From Comamonas testosteroni (GTDB lineage Bacteria > Pseudomonadota > Gammaproteobacteria > Burkholderiales > Burkholderiaceae_C): a stretch of 64,000 nt of DNA. Positions 15,218 to 23,887 of the stretch are shown here, piece by piece (positions within the stretch are counted from its first letter, which is position 1; the number at the start of each line of letters is the position of its first letter). The notes below the pieces were generated by a model. That model had not been told where the DNA came from. It saw only the letters and a program-made list of their open reading frames with translations, and ran no database searches. The stretch lies in assembly GCA_008727115.1 (NCBI GenBank), contig CP044131.1:2604001-2668000 (forward strand), given 5' to 3'. The translations under genes and the position numbers were made by a program.

Positions 15218-16195
15218 TCAATACATCCATTTTTTGACCAGCTCACGACCGAAACGTTGGCTCAGCATCGCTTCGGCCTTTTCATCACCATCATCCCGCC
15301 CACCGGCAATGCCATGAGCGCGGCACAGCGCCATCAGGGCCAGCGCATCCAGGTAATCGGCCACGTCATCAAACATGCGGGTCAGCAAGGGGCGGCTATC
15401 GTGGTCCAGATACCAGACAGAGCCGTCACGCCGGTCAAAGCACCAGAGGTTGCCATTGCCCAGATAGTCGCCAAAGGCCACCAGTTGCTGCAGCGCCGCT
15501 GTTAAAGCCTGCGCCTGTTCGGGCCCGCTCATTTCCACAATGTCTGCCACGCCGGAGAACACCACAGAGACCGGGCCGATGGCGTCCATATCGCTATCCG
15601 GCGCTTGCAGATCAAAGCGCGGGCTCAGCAATCGCTCGGCCCAATCCAGCACACCGAGCTGCAGCAGATAGTCGCGCAGCGACTGCGGCAGCTGGCAACC
15701 CAGCCGCCATTCGCACAGGCGCAGCTCGGCAGGGCTGAAGGGAGCTGGCTGCACAGCTTCCTCATCCAGCCATGCATGGGCTTGCAAGCCCAGATACCAG
15801 TAACCCAGACGCTGCTCTGCGGTTGCTGGTTCTGGCAACCAGAATGGCTCAGGCACATTGGTGTTAGCCCAGACCTCTTGCGGTTTGGCAAAACGCTGGC
15901 TGCGCCCAAACTCGGCTTGCAGAAATGCAGACCAGGCTGCCTGATCTGACGGCAAAGGCCAGCTCATCTGCGCCAGCACGGCCACCGGCAGCCACGGCGC
16001 ATAGCCCATGCGCGGTGCGTCATCGCCCGCGCGCAGCACAAAACGCAAAGCAGGCTGCGCCAGCACTTCAGCGGGCTGTGTTGCCCCCTGCCCATTAAGC
16101 TGGGTCGCTACCGCAGCGGGCATATCTACCCACTCGCTTGCTGCCAGTTCAGGCAGGGCCTGCACCAGTGCAGGCAAGTCTTTGAAGATTTTCAT
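15218..16195 (-). CDS. SMI1/KNR4 (SUKH)-like protein
   Basis: A 325-residue protein. The second half shows a SUKH-like pattern: FSPAELRLCEWRLGCQLPQS, then DYLLQLGVLDWAERLLSP, and LVAFGDYLGNGNLWCFDRRD followed by VWYLDHDS. SUKH proteins act as immunity proteins against polymorphic toxins or as regulatory adaptors. The start MKIFKDLP at 16195 is preferred over one 11 codons upstream because it follows a GGAA element. It is divergent from the LRR-kinase at 16252 with only 56 bp between, implying shared or overlapping promoters. Confidence 0.7.
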   Translation of the reverse strand: MKIFKDLPALVQALPELAASEWVDMPAAVATQLNGQGATQPAEVLAQPALRFVLRAGDDAPRMGYAPWLPVAVLAQMSWPLPSDQAAWSAFLQAEFGRSQRFAKPQEVWANTNVPEPFWLPEPATAEQRLGYWYLGLQAHAWLDEEAVQPAPFSPAELRLCEWRLGCQLPQSLRDYLLQLGVLDWAERLLSPRFDLQAPDSDMDAIGPVSVVFSGVADIVEMSGPEQAQALTAALQQLVAFGDYLGNGNLWCFDRRDGSVWYLDHDSRPLLTRMFDDVADYLDALALMALCRAHGIAGGRDDGDEKAEAMLSQRFGRELVKKWMY

Positions 16196-16251
16196 GCGGG
16201 TATTCCGTGCACTTCTTGCATTTCGCACATAAGGCTTAGACTGCGCGACCT

Positions 16252-17454
16252 ATGTTGACGCTAGAGCAGTTTCACTCCGGGCTGGCCGATGGTTCGCTGG
16301 CCCGCGCACACCATATCAGGCTCAGCGACGGGCTGAGCGACTTCCCCACCGCCCTGTATCAGCTTACCGAAACGCTGGAGATTCTGGACTTGTCGGGCAG
16401 CCAGCTCACGACGCTGCCCGATGACCTGACACGTTTTAAACGGCTGCGCATTGTGTTCGCGTCGAACAACCCCTTCACAGAACTGCCTGCCGTGCTGGGC
16501 CGCATGCCGCAGCTGGAGATGATCGGTTTCAAGGCCTGCCGCATTGCACATGTGCCCGAAGACAGCCTGCCGCCGCGCCTGCGCTGGCTGATTTTGACGG
16601 ACAACCAGTTGCAGACCCTGCCCGAGTCTCTGGGCAACTGCGCACGTCTGCAAAAGCTGATGCTGTCCTGCAATCAGCTCAGCAGCCTGCCCGCATCGCT
16701 GGCGCACTGCCAGCGACTGGAGTTGCTGCGCATTGCCAGCAATCGTTTCACCAGCGTGCCGGAGCCGGTTTTTCAGCTGCCCGCGGTAAGCTGGCTGGCG
16801 CTGGCCGGCAATCCGATGACTCAAAAAAGTGAGCTACTCGCGCTTGATAAATATGCGCTAGAGCCCTATTTTTATCAAAACCTGCAGTTGCATGAGTTGC
16901 TGGGCGAAGGCGCCAGCGGCCATATCTACCGTGCCAGCAACGGCGATCAAGCACTGGCCCTCAAGGTCTTCAAAGCCACATTCACCAGCGACGGCACGCC
17001 GCAGTCCGAACTGGCTGCGGGCCTGGCGGCTGGTGCTCACCCGCATCTGCTGACTCCGCTTACCGCCGTAGCAGGCGCACCCGACGGTCGCCTGGCCATG
17101 GCCCTGCCCCTGCTTGGCCCGCAGATGCAGGCGCTGGCCGGGCCACCGAGCTTCGAGAGCTGCACGCGTGATGTCTATGCCCCAGGCCTGCGCATGAGCG
17201 CAGACATCGCACAGCGGCTGATTCAGTGCCTTCGCGCTGCTGTTGAGCATCTGCACCAGCGCGGGCTGTTGCACGGCGATCTGTATGCGCACAACACGCT
17301 GTGCGACCTGCGCAGTGGTGAGGCCGTGCTCAGTGATATGGGCGCGGCGGCCATGCTGCACGATCTGCCGGTGGAGCAGCAGTCGGCACTGCAGAAAATG
17401 GAGCTGCGGGCATTACGGCTCCTGGAAGCCGAAATTCAGGCCCTGGTGCTGTGA
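16252..17454 (+). CDS. Leucine-rich-repeat protein with C-terminal Ser/Thr kinase-like domain
   Basis: The 400-residue protein has about six LRRs (residues 25-195; for example LEILDLSGSQLTTLPDDL, LRWLILTDNQLQTLPESL, LQKLMLSCNQLSSLPASL). A compact protein-kinase domain follows: glycine loop LGEGASGHIYRA, Lys in ALKVFK, catalytic loop HGDLYAHN (HRD changed to HGD, Asp and Asn kept), and SDMGAA in place of DFG. The C-lobe after DMG is only about 50 residues, so the kinase is minimal. The linker (QKSELLALDKYALEPYFYQN) is encoded by a dispersed repeat (16821-16880). It is probably cytoplasmic; substrate unknown. Confidence 0.88.
   Translation: MLTLEQFHSGLADGSLARAHHIRLSDGLSDFPTALYQLTETLEILDLSGSQLTTLPDDLTRFKRLRIVFASNNPFTELPAVLGRMPQLEMIGFKACRIAHVPEDSLPPRLRWLILTDNQLQTLPESLGNCARLQKLMLSCNQLSSLPASLAHCQRLELLRIASNRFTSVPEPVFQLPAVSWLALAGNPMTQKSELLALDKYALEPYFYQNLQLHELLGEGASGHIYRASNGDQALALKVFKATFTSDGTPQSELAAGLAAGAHPHLLTPLTAVAGAPDGRLAMALPLLGPQMQALAGPPSFESCTRDVYAPGLRMSADIAQRLIQCLRAAVEHLHQRGLLHGDLYAHNTLCDLRSGEAVLSDMGAAAMLHDLPVEQQSALQKMELRALRLLEAEIQALVL
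16821..16880. repeat. Dispersed Comamonadaceae-type repeat, copy 4 (inside LRR-kinase gene)
   Basis: AAAAAAGTGAGCTACTCGCG continuing through GCGCTTGATAAATATGCGCT is the fullest form of the repeat seen here. It lies in frame between the LRR and kinase domains. Confidence 0.5.
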
Positions 17455-17488
17455 GGGTGACCAGCGACAAAACCTCTTGCCCAATGAA

Positions 17489-17511
17489 AAGGGACTGCAT
17501 TGCAGTCCCTT
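17489..17511 (-). terminator. Probable terminator of metQ
   Basis: Perfect hairpin AAGGGACTGCA-A-TGCAGTCCCTT-type followed on the minus strand by a short T tract (TTTTC). It lies between the convergent LRR-kinase and metQ genes and may serve both. Confidence 0.7.
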
Positions 17512-17530
17512 GCTGTGCCATTTCAGGCAC

Positions 17531-18367
17531 TTACTTCAGAAAAGCAGGCTTGGAATAACCAGGGAACTGGCTGTCCACCACGGCCTTGAATTCAGGCGAT
17601 CGATAGGCTGCCGACAAATCCTTGGCCCACTGCGTGTTTTCGTTCCCCGTCTTCACCGCCACCACGTTCAGGTACAAGTCGGGAGTCTTTTCCAGCACCA
17701 CTGCCTCCGTCAGCTTCAGGCCCGAGGAAACGGCAAAGTTGCCGTTGACCACCACAAAGTCCGTATCTTGCAGAACGCGAGGCAGCTGCGCTGCTTCCAG
17801 CGCTACAAACTTGAGCTTGTGGGGGTTGGCTGCCAGGTCCAGCTCGGAGATACGGGCCGGATTCACGCCCTCCTTGACCTTGACCAGACCGGCCTGCTGC
17901 AGCACCAGCAAGGCACGCGCCAGATTGCTGGGGTCATTGGGCAAGGCGACCTTGGCGCCGTTCTTGATGCCAGCCAGCGACTTGTGCTTTTGGCTGTACA
18001 CACCCATGGGAGCCACAGGGCCCTGTGCAATCGCGCTCAACGCCAGCTTGCGGTCGGCGGTGAACTGATCAAAGTAGGCGCGGTGCTGGAAGAAGTTGGC
18101 ATCCAATGATCCATCGCTCAGCGCCAGATTGGGTTGCACGTAGTCGTTGAACTCAATCAGCTTGACCTGATAACCTTTTTTCTGCAGCTGGGGCACGATG
18201 CCTTGTTGCAGCAGGTCATAGTTGGAGCCCGCAGTCGCACCGATCAGCAGGTTTTTCTTGGTCGCATCCTGGGCCATGGCTGGCACACCGGAGGTTGCCA
18301 ACAAAGCCATGGCAGCTGTGGCCAGAACCGCGCGGCGACTGGCCGCAAAGGAAAAACGTGCAGACAT
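17531..18367 (-). CDS. metQ: MetQ/NlpA-family substrate-binding protein
   Basis: Periplasmic binding protein, most likely for D/L-methionine, feeding a MetNI-type ABC importer. The 278 residues begin with a twin-arginine-like signal (ASRRAVLATAAMALLATSG, cleavage near AMAQ) and lack a lipobox Cys. Family motifs include IGATAGSNYDLL, the DGSLDANFFQHRAYFDQF segment and IALPNDPSNLARAL-like VALPNDPSNLARAL. A purine-rich site (CAAGGAGTGATAG) precedes the ATG. No metN or metI lies beside it, so it is an orphan here. Specificity is inferred from the family. Confidence 0.9.
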   Translation of the reverse strand: MSARFSFAASRRAVLATAAMALLATSGVPAMAQDATKKNLLIGATAGSNYDLLQQGIVPQLQKKGYQVKLIEFNDYVQPNLALSDGSLDANFFQHRAYFDQFTADRKLALSAIAQGPVAPMGVYSQKHKSLAGIKNGAKVALPNDPSNLARALLVLQQAGLVKVKEGVNPARISELDLAANPHKLKFVALEAAQLPRVLQDTDFVVVNGNFAVSSGLKLTEAVVLEKTPDLYLNVVAVKTGNENTQWAKDLSAAYRSPEFKAVVDSQFPGYSKPAFLK

Positions 18368-18530
18368 CTATCACTCCTTGAAATCAATCCATGCAGCAAC
18401 GCCACACGGAGGCGTTTTGCACTGCAACAATGCAGGGAGTATGAACCGCATTGACCCGCTCTCTAAAGAATAAAAAGCGATCTGTTTATCCACTGCTGCA
18501 TATAACAAGCCCAAGGAGCGTCTTTTCCCC

Positions 18531-19559
18531 ATGACTACTTTGTCTTCCATTCAGGATTTGCTCGACCACAGCGGACATATCGCCCGCGTTAAAGGCCTAA
18601 GCGTCGGGCACTTTACCGACAGCCGCCGCCCGACAGGCTGCACCGCCATTCTGTGCCCTGAGGGAGCGGTTGGCGGCGTGGATGTGCGAGGAGCCGCACC
18701 AGGTACGCGCGAGACCGATTTGCTGCATCCCAGCAATCTGGTGCAGGAGGTTCACGGCATCATGCTGGCCGGCGGCAGTGCCTGGGGACTGGATGCCGCC
18801 ACCGGTGCCGTGCGCTGGCTGGAGGAGCAAGGCGCAGGCCTGAATATCGGTGTCGGCCGCATTCCGCTGGTACCCGCCGCCGTGCTGTTCGACGTGATGA
18901 TGGGTGACATGCGCATTCGCCCTGACGCCGCAGCCGGCTACGCCGCCAGCCGCAGCGCATTCCGGCACAGCAGCAATGAACGGCCCGCAGAAGGTAGCGT
19001 GGGCGCAGGTGCTGGCGCTGTAGTGGGCAAGGTATTTGGCCATGACCGCGCCATGAAGGGTGGCCTTGGTACGGCCAGCTTCACGGTCAATGGTGTGACT
19101 GTCGGCGCCATCATCGCCTGCAATGCGCTGGGCGATATCTTCAACCCATTTAACGGCCAGTTGCTGGCCGGGGCACGCACTGCCGACGGAAAGCTTTTGC
19201 GCGGCACGCGGGATGCGCTGCTGGCAGGCGAGGAGCCCAGACCCGTACTGGCAGGCAGCAACACCACCATTGGCGTGGTGGCCACGGATGCCATCCTCAC
19301 CAAGGCCCAGGCGCACCGCCTTGCGGTGGTGGCTCATGATGGCCTGGCCCGCACCATCAACCCCGTTCACACCATGAGTGATGGCGATAGCCTGTTTGCG
19401 CTGGGCACAGGTCAAAGCGGTCAAACACTCGGCATGATGACACTGAGCACGCTGGCTGCCGAGGCTGTTGCCGTAGCTACGGCCCGAGCCGTATTACTGG
19501 CCCAATCAATGCCAACGCAAGGCCAAGCAACGCTACCCAGCTATCAAGATTTTTTATAA
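18531..19559 (+). CDS. P1-family peptidase (DmpA/BapA-like aminopeptidase)
   Basis: A 342-residue member of the S58/P1 family of self-processing N-terminal nucleophile hydrolases, which cleave amino-terminal residues or beta-peptides. Features are the opening ARVKGLSVGHFTD, the substrate region GGSAWGLDAATGAVRWLEE, GAGAGAVVGKVFG, NALGDIFNP and the processing/catalytic stretch AGSNTTIGVVATDA (cleavage expected before a Thr/Ser of this motif). There is no signal peptide, so it is probably cytoplasmic. A CAAGGAGCG ribosome binding site lies somewhat far upstream of the ATG. Confidence 0.87.
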   Translation: MTTLSSIQDLLDHSGHIARVKGLSVGHFTDSRRPTGCTAILCPEGAVGGVDVRGAAPGTRETDLLHPSNLVQEVHGIMLAGGSAWGLDAATGAVRWLEEQGAGLNIGVGRIPLVPAAVLFDVMMGDMRIRPDAAAGYAASRSAFRHSSNERPAEGSVGAGAGAVVGKVFGHDRAMKGGLGTASFTVNGVTVGAIIACNALGDIFNPFNGQLLAGARTADGKLLRGTRDALLAGEEPRPVLAGSNTTIGVVATDAILTKAQAHRLAVVAHDGLARTINPVHTMSDGDSLFALGTGQSGQTLGMMTLSTLAAEAVAVATARAVLLAQSMPTQGQATLPSYQDFL

Positions 19560-19615
19560 AGCTTGCACTCAAATCAGCATGGCAGCGTAGGCAGCACTTG
19601 CGCCGGACGATGGAT

Positions 19616-21913
19616 CTAAGCCATTGCCTCCAAGCGTCGCAGCTGTCCTTGAGAAAGCAGCTTGTCGCGCATGCGCCGTGTCATGGACTGCGTGCTGCCA
19701 TCTTCCGCCGTAAAGAGAAACAGGCTTTGCTGCGGACTGACCCAGGTCAGCTTGGTACGCACCTGCTGGCGTTCGCTGCGCAGCTCCACCCAGGTACCCA
19801 AAGGCCACTCGGCATCCTGAAGCTGACTCACAGAGACAGGACCGGAAGCTGGCTCCTGCAGCATTGCAGTTTCAGCGCCAATGTATGGCGCAGCAGCTTC
19901 AGGTTTGGCCTTGGGGTGCGCTTCACTGCGCTTCGGAACCGTCACGAACACTGGGGCGACATGCCCCTCTGGCTGCTGTACAGACGGGGCCCGCTGCACC
20001 TCTTCAACTTTTTCCGTCAATACCGGAAGTGTGATGTCCAGGCTCGCATGCACGGTCTCCGCAGCGCCCTCAAGAGCGCCAAGCATGCTGGGCAGCTCAT
20101 CCAGGACATCCGTTTCTGGGAAGCCGTCACTGCGCGTCCGGCTCGCGACTTCTGCAGCATCCAGCACACGCTGCTGCAAGCTGCCCAAGCGCGCTGCCAA
20201 CGCCGCAATTTCGACTTCCGTGCGCCCCACACTGCGCAGGCCTCGCGCCAGGCGGCGCTGCAGCTTGGGTGCAATGGCCACCAGTCGCCGCACATCTTGA
20301 ACGGCCTGGGGAGAGACGCTCCAGAGAAGACTGGGCACCAAAGCAAGATAGCCTCCGGGGTCCCGCTCATCCTGGCCACTGCCAGCCTGCTGCTGCGCCT
20401 GGGCAATCACACCGGCCCAAGGACCGGTCACAAAGTCCAGAATATCCTCTGGAACTCCCTTGGCACTAGGCAGACTGCGGATCATGCAGGCCAGTTGCAC
20501 CGCATCGGGCTGGGTCTGCGCAATGACTCCCACGATCTGCCTGTCTGCCAACCCCACGGCCGCACTCATCAAGCCTTGCTGGGTCGATTGCTCTCCTTCA
20601 GCCTGTGCAGCAAAGCCCGACAGGCGACTCATGCGTCCCTCTGGCGGCCACTGTTCCCGCACATATTGGAGAGCCAGCGCAAAGGCATGTGCATTCACGC
20701 CCCCCATGCTGGCCAGCTTGTTTGCCGCAGCTTCAGATACTGCGATGAAGTGGGAAAAGCCCAGCGCCGATTCACTGGCGAACCACAAGCTGCGAGCGGT
20801 CATTTCGTCGAGCAGCTGGCGTGCCGGATGGGCTCTGTCTTCAAAGAAAGAGGGGTCATGCACCACCAGCTCACTCAGCAAAGGCTCCAGCTTGTGCAAC
20901 ACCTTTTGCACAGGCGGCAACAGACGCCCATCACTGGTCATGTGGCTCATCATGCGCTGCAAGGTGCGCATCTGAATCAGAGAGCCTGGTGCCTGGCTTG
21001 AGGTGGATGGCTTCAGTCCACCAAGAACGCTGGGCACCCATGGCTGCAGCGAGGTCTGCAGAGCATTGGCGGAGTATGACGTCCAGCCGGGCTCCAGGCC
21101 AATATCCTGCAAAGCAGGCTCCGTCACAGGCCAGCCCGCAAGCATAGAGTCGGTTAACGACTGCGGCACCGTGCAGCGCATGTCGTCAATCCAGCGCAAG
21201 TCTGAAGCCAGCTCCTGCAGCAGTCGCAATGTCAGCAGGCATTGCGGTGGGCTAACTTTATCTGCCCCATAACGAGCCGGCTGCACGCCTTGCTGGCGCA
21301 ACAAATTGGCGGCTCGTGAGTATTCTGAAACCAGGATAGGCCCCAGCTGCTGGGACATGAACTCATGCCAGCACTCGGCCACTTCTGCTGCGGGCTGTAC
21401 GGCCGTCAGTGACTGACTCCAGGCCCGTACATAATTTTGTAAGCGCAGCGGATTGCACTGTGGCTGTGCGGTTTCCAGCCCCTGCGCACCACTCATAAGA
21501 GCATCCAGGTCTGCTAGGGCCAGTTCGACTTGAGGCTCTATCAGCTGCACAAGCCTGTGTTCAACCTTGAGCTGTCGATTGGCAGACTCCGCCATGGAGG
21601 CAAGGGGTAGAAGCTGGCCGCTGCCGGTATCCAGCGTCTGTGCGCTGAATGAAAAAGGCTGGCGTGCAGAAAGCACTAGAGCTTCGAGCAGGTTTTGCGG
21701 GAAGCTGTTAATCAATGAAGCCCGATGCTGTTGCAAGTTATGCAATGCGGCACCGAGCACATCCCTTCTCACTGATTGAAAGCCCGTTGAAAGCGACTGC
21801 TCCAGCGCATATTCGGTACGCTGGAGCAGTCGCAGGGCGAAGGCGTCAGCACTACGCACCGCCTGAACAAGGCAGGTGCGTAACACGGAGACGGATGCAT
21901 GGGCGAGGCTCAT
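19616..21913 (-). CDS. DUF1631 family protein
   Basis: A 765-residue protein with the layout of DUF1631 proteins (sometimes misannotated as thymidine phosphorylase). It is mostly helical; family-like stretches include LLSELVVHDPSFFEDRAHPA, ARQLLDEMTARSL and the C-terminal block GTWVELRSERQQ, RTKLTWVSPQQSLFLFTAED, a PilZ-like segment. It may bind cyclic-di-GMP through that segment, but this is inference. It lies 46 bp upstream of nothing on its strand and is convergent with the P1 peptidase. Catalytic activity is not evident. Confidence 0.8.
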   Translation of the reverse strand: MSLAHASVSVLRTCLVQAVRSADAFALRLLQRTEYALEQSLSTGFQSVRRDVLGAALHNLQQHRASLINSFPQNLLEALVLSARQPFSFSAQTLDTGSGQLLPLASMAESANRQLKVEHRLVQLIEPQVELALADLDALMSGAQGLETAQPQCNPLRLQNYVRAWSQSLTAVQPAAEVAECWHEFMSQQLGPILVSEYSRAANLLRQQGVQPARYGADKVSPPQCLLTLRLLQELASDLRWIDDMRCTVPQSLTDSMLAGWPVTEPALQDIGLEPGWTSYSANALQTSLQPWVPSVLGGLKPSTSSQAPGSLIQMRTLQRMMSHMTSDGRLLPPVQKVLHKLEPLLSELVVHDPSFFEDRAHPARQLLDEMTARSLWFASESALGFSHFIAVSEAAANKLASMGGVNAHAFALALQYVREQWPPEGRMSRLSGFAAQAEGEQSTQQGLMSAAVGLADRQIVGVIAQTQPDAVQLACMIRSLPSAKGVPEDILDFVTGPWAGVIAQAQQQAGSGQDERDPGGYLALVPSLLWSVSPQAVQDVRRLVAIAPKLQRRLARGLRSVGRTEVEIAALAARLGSLQQRVLDAAEVASRTRSDGFPETDVLDELPSMLGALEGAAETVHASLDITLPVLTEKVEEVQRAPSVQQPEGHVAPVFVTVPKRSEAHPKAKPEAAAPYIGAETAMLQEPASGPVSVSQLQDAEWPLGTWVELRSERQQVRTKLTWVSPQQSLFLFTAEDGSTQSMTRRMRDKLLSQGQLRRLEAMA

Positions 21914-21959
21914 CCTCCAAGAATACCCTTTCCAGCCGAGGCCGGAAGCATTTTGTCGC

Positions 21960-23621
21960 TTACTTCAACGCCTTGTAACGCATACGCTTGGGTGCTGCAC
22001 CTTCTTCACCCAGTCGTTTCTTCTTGTCAGCTTCGTACTCTTGATAGTTACCGTCGAAGAATACCCACTGAGAATCACCTTCAGCGGCCAGAATGTGCGT
22101 AGCAATACGGTCCAGGAACCAGCGATCGTGAGAGATCACCATCACCGTACCCGCGTACTCCAGCAGCGCATCTTCCAGGGCACGCAGAGTTTCCACGTCC
22201 AAGTCGTTGGAGGGCTCGTCCAGCAGCAGCACGTTGCCGCCCTGAATCAGGGTCTTTGCCAGGTGCAGACGACCGCGCTCACCGCCGGAGAGGTTACCAA
22301 CCTTCTTTTGCTGGTCTTGGCCGTTGAAGTTGAAGCGGCCAGCGTAGGCACGCGAAGCCATGGTGAACTTGCCCACGTTGATCATGTCCAGACCACCGGA
22401 GATGTCTTCCCAGACGGTCTTTTCATTCGCCAGCTCATCGCGATGCTGGTCCACAAAAGCCATCTTCACGGTCTGACCGATATCCACCGTACCGGAGTCA
22501 GGCTGCTCCTTGCCTGCAATCAGCTTGAACAGGGTCGACTTACCAGCTCCGTTGGGGCCGATGATGCCGACAATGGCACCCGCAGGAATGTTCATGGACA
22601 GGTTGTCGATCAGCAGACGATCGCCAAAGGCCTTGGAGACATTCTTGAACTCGATGACCTTGGAGCCCAGGCGCTCAGCCACAGGAATGAAGATTTCCTG
22701 GGTCTCATTGCGCTTTTGGTATTCGTGATCGCTCAGCTCCTCAAAGCGCGCAATACGTGCCTTGGACTTGGCCTGACGACCCTTGGCGTTCTGACGCACC
22801 CACTCCAGTTCCTTCTTCAGGGCCTTGGCACGGGCTTCTTCACCCTTTTGCTCGGCTTCCAAACGGTTGCCCTTCTGGATCAGCCAGTCAGAGTAGTTGC
22901 CCTTGTAAGGAATACCATGGCCACGGTCCAGTTCCAGAATCCATTCGGCGGCGTTATCAAGGAAATAGCGGTCGTGGGTAATGGCCACAACGGTACCGCT
23001 GAAGCGGTGCAGGAATTGCTCCAGCCAGTCCACAGATTCGGCATCCAAGTGGTTGGTGGGCTCGTCCAGCAGCAGCATGTCGGGCTTGGACAGCAGCAGC
23101 TTGCACAAAGCCACGCGGCGCTTTTCACCACCGGAGAGATTGCCAACAACGGCATCCCATGCGGGCAGACGCAGCGCATCAGCAGCAATTTCCAGCTGGT
23201 GCTCGGAGTCGGTGCCTGCAGCAGCGATGATGGCCTCTAGCTCGCCTTGTTCCGCTGCCAGAGCATCAAAGTCCGCATCTTCCTCGGCATAAGCCGCATA
23301 CACCTCTTCCAAGCGTGCCTTGGCATTGTTCACCTCAGCCATGGCCTCTTCAACAGCCTGGCGTACGGTGTGCTCGGGGTTGAGCTGTGGCTCCTGGGGC
23401 AAATAACCGATGGACAGGCCCTGCATAGGGATGGCCTCGCCTTCGAACTCCTTGTCCACACCGGCCATGATCTTCAGCAGCGAAGACTTCCCGGAACCGT
23501 TCAGACCCAGCACGCCGATCTTGGCACCTGGGAAGAAACTCAGTGAAATATCCTTCAAGATCTGGCGCTTTGGCGGCACCGTCTTGGTCAGGTGGTTCAT
23601 CGAAAAAACGTATTGAGCCAT
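21960..23621 (-). CDS. ettA: Energy-dependent translational throttle protein EttA (ABC-F)
   Basis: Soluble ABC-F ATPase that binds the ribosomal E site and slows the first peptide bond when ATP is low. The 553 residues (E. coli 555) carry two nucleotide-binding domains. Domain 1 has Walker A GLNGSGKSSL, signature LSGGEKRRVAL and Walker B MLLLDEPTNHLD. Domain 2 has GPNGAGKSTL, LSGGERGRLHL and VLLLDEPSNDLD. The arm and linker (about 240-320, rich in Lys/Arg/Glu) are present, and the C terminus MRYKALK is typical. The match is full length with all motifs intact. Confidence 0.96.
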   Translation of the reverse strand: MAQYVFSMNHLTKTVPPKRQILKDISLSFFPGAKIGVLGLNGSGKSSLLKIMAGVDKEFEGEAIPMQGLSIGYLPQEPQLNPEHTVRQAVEEAMAEVNNAKARLEEVYAAYAEEDADFDALAAEQGELEAIIAAAGTDSEHQLEIAADALRLPAWDAVVGNLSGGEKRRVALCKLLLSKPDMLLLDEPTNHLDAESVDWLEQFLHRFSGTVVAITHDRYFLDNAAEWILELDRGHGIPYKGNYSDWLIQKGNRLEAEQKGEEARAKALKKELEWVRQNAKGRQAKSKARIARFEELSDHEYQKRNETQEIFIPVAERLGSKVIEFKNVSKAFGDRLLIDNLSMNIPAGAIVGIIGPNGAGKSTLFKLIAGKEQPDSGTVDIGQTVKMAFVDQHRDELANEKTVWEDISGGLDMINVGKFTMASRAYAGRFNFNGQDQQKKVGNLSGGERGRLHLAKTLIQGGNVLLLDEPSNDLDVETLRALEDALLEYAGTVMVISHDRWFLDRIATHILAAEGDSQWVFFDGNYQEYEADKKKRLGEEGAAPKRMRYKALK

Positions 23622-23887
23622 GTCCGAATTGCTTTGAGTTACTTAAATTTATGCAAAAAAATGTGCCGCTTTGCACGGCAATCCAACCATGATTATCGGT
23701 GCATGCGACAATACCCCTCGCAACAGGCGTCCAGTTGCCTGCTGCAGCAGCACTTCAGCTGGGGACAAAGGAAGCGTTTCCAAGCTCCCGACACGCAAAC
23801 TATATCTGCCTACAACTGGCCAGGCTGCCCTACGGGCACCATGACAGGCTGATACCCCGCGCCCAGGATTGGCGCAATTGATCACAA

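Noticed and set aside
19598..21001. 467-codon plus-strand frame
   Set aside because: Shadow of the DUF1631 gene; no start signal or family.
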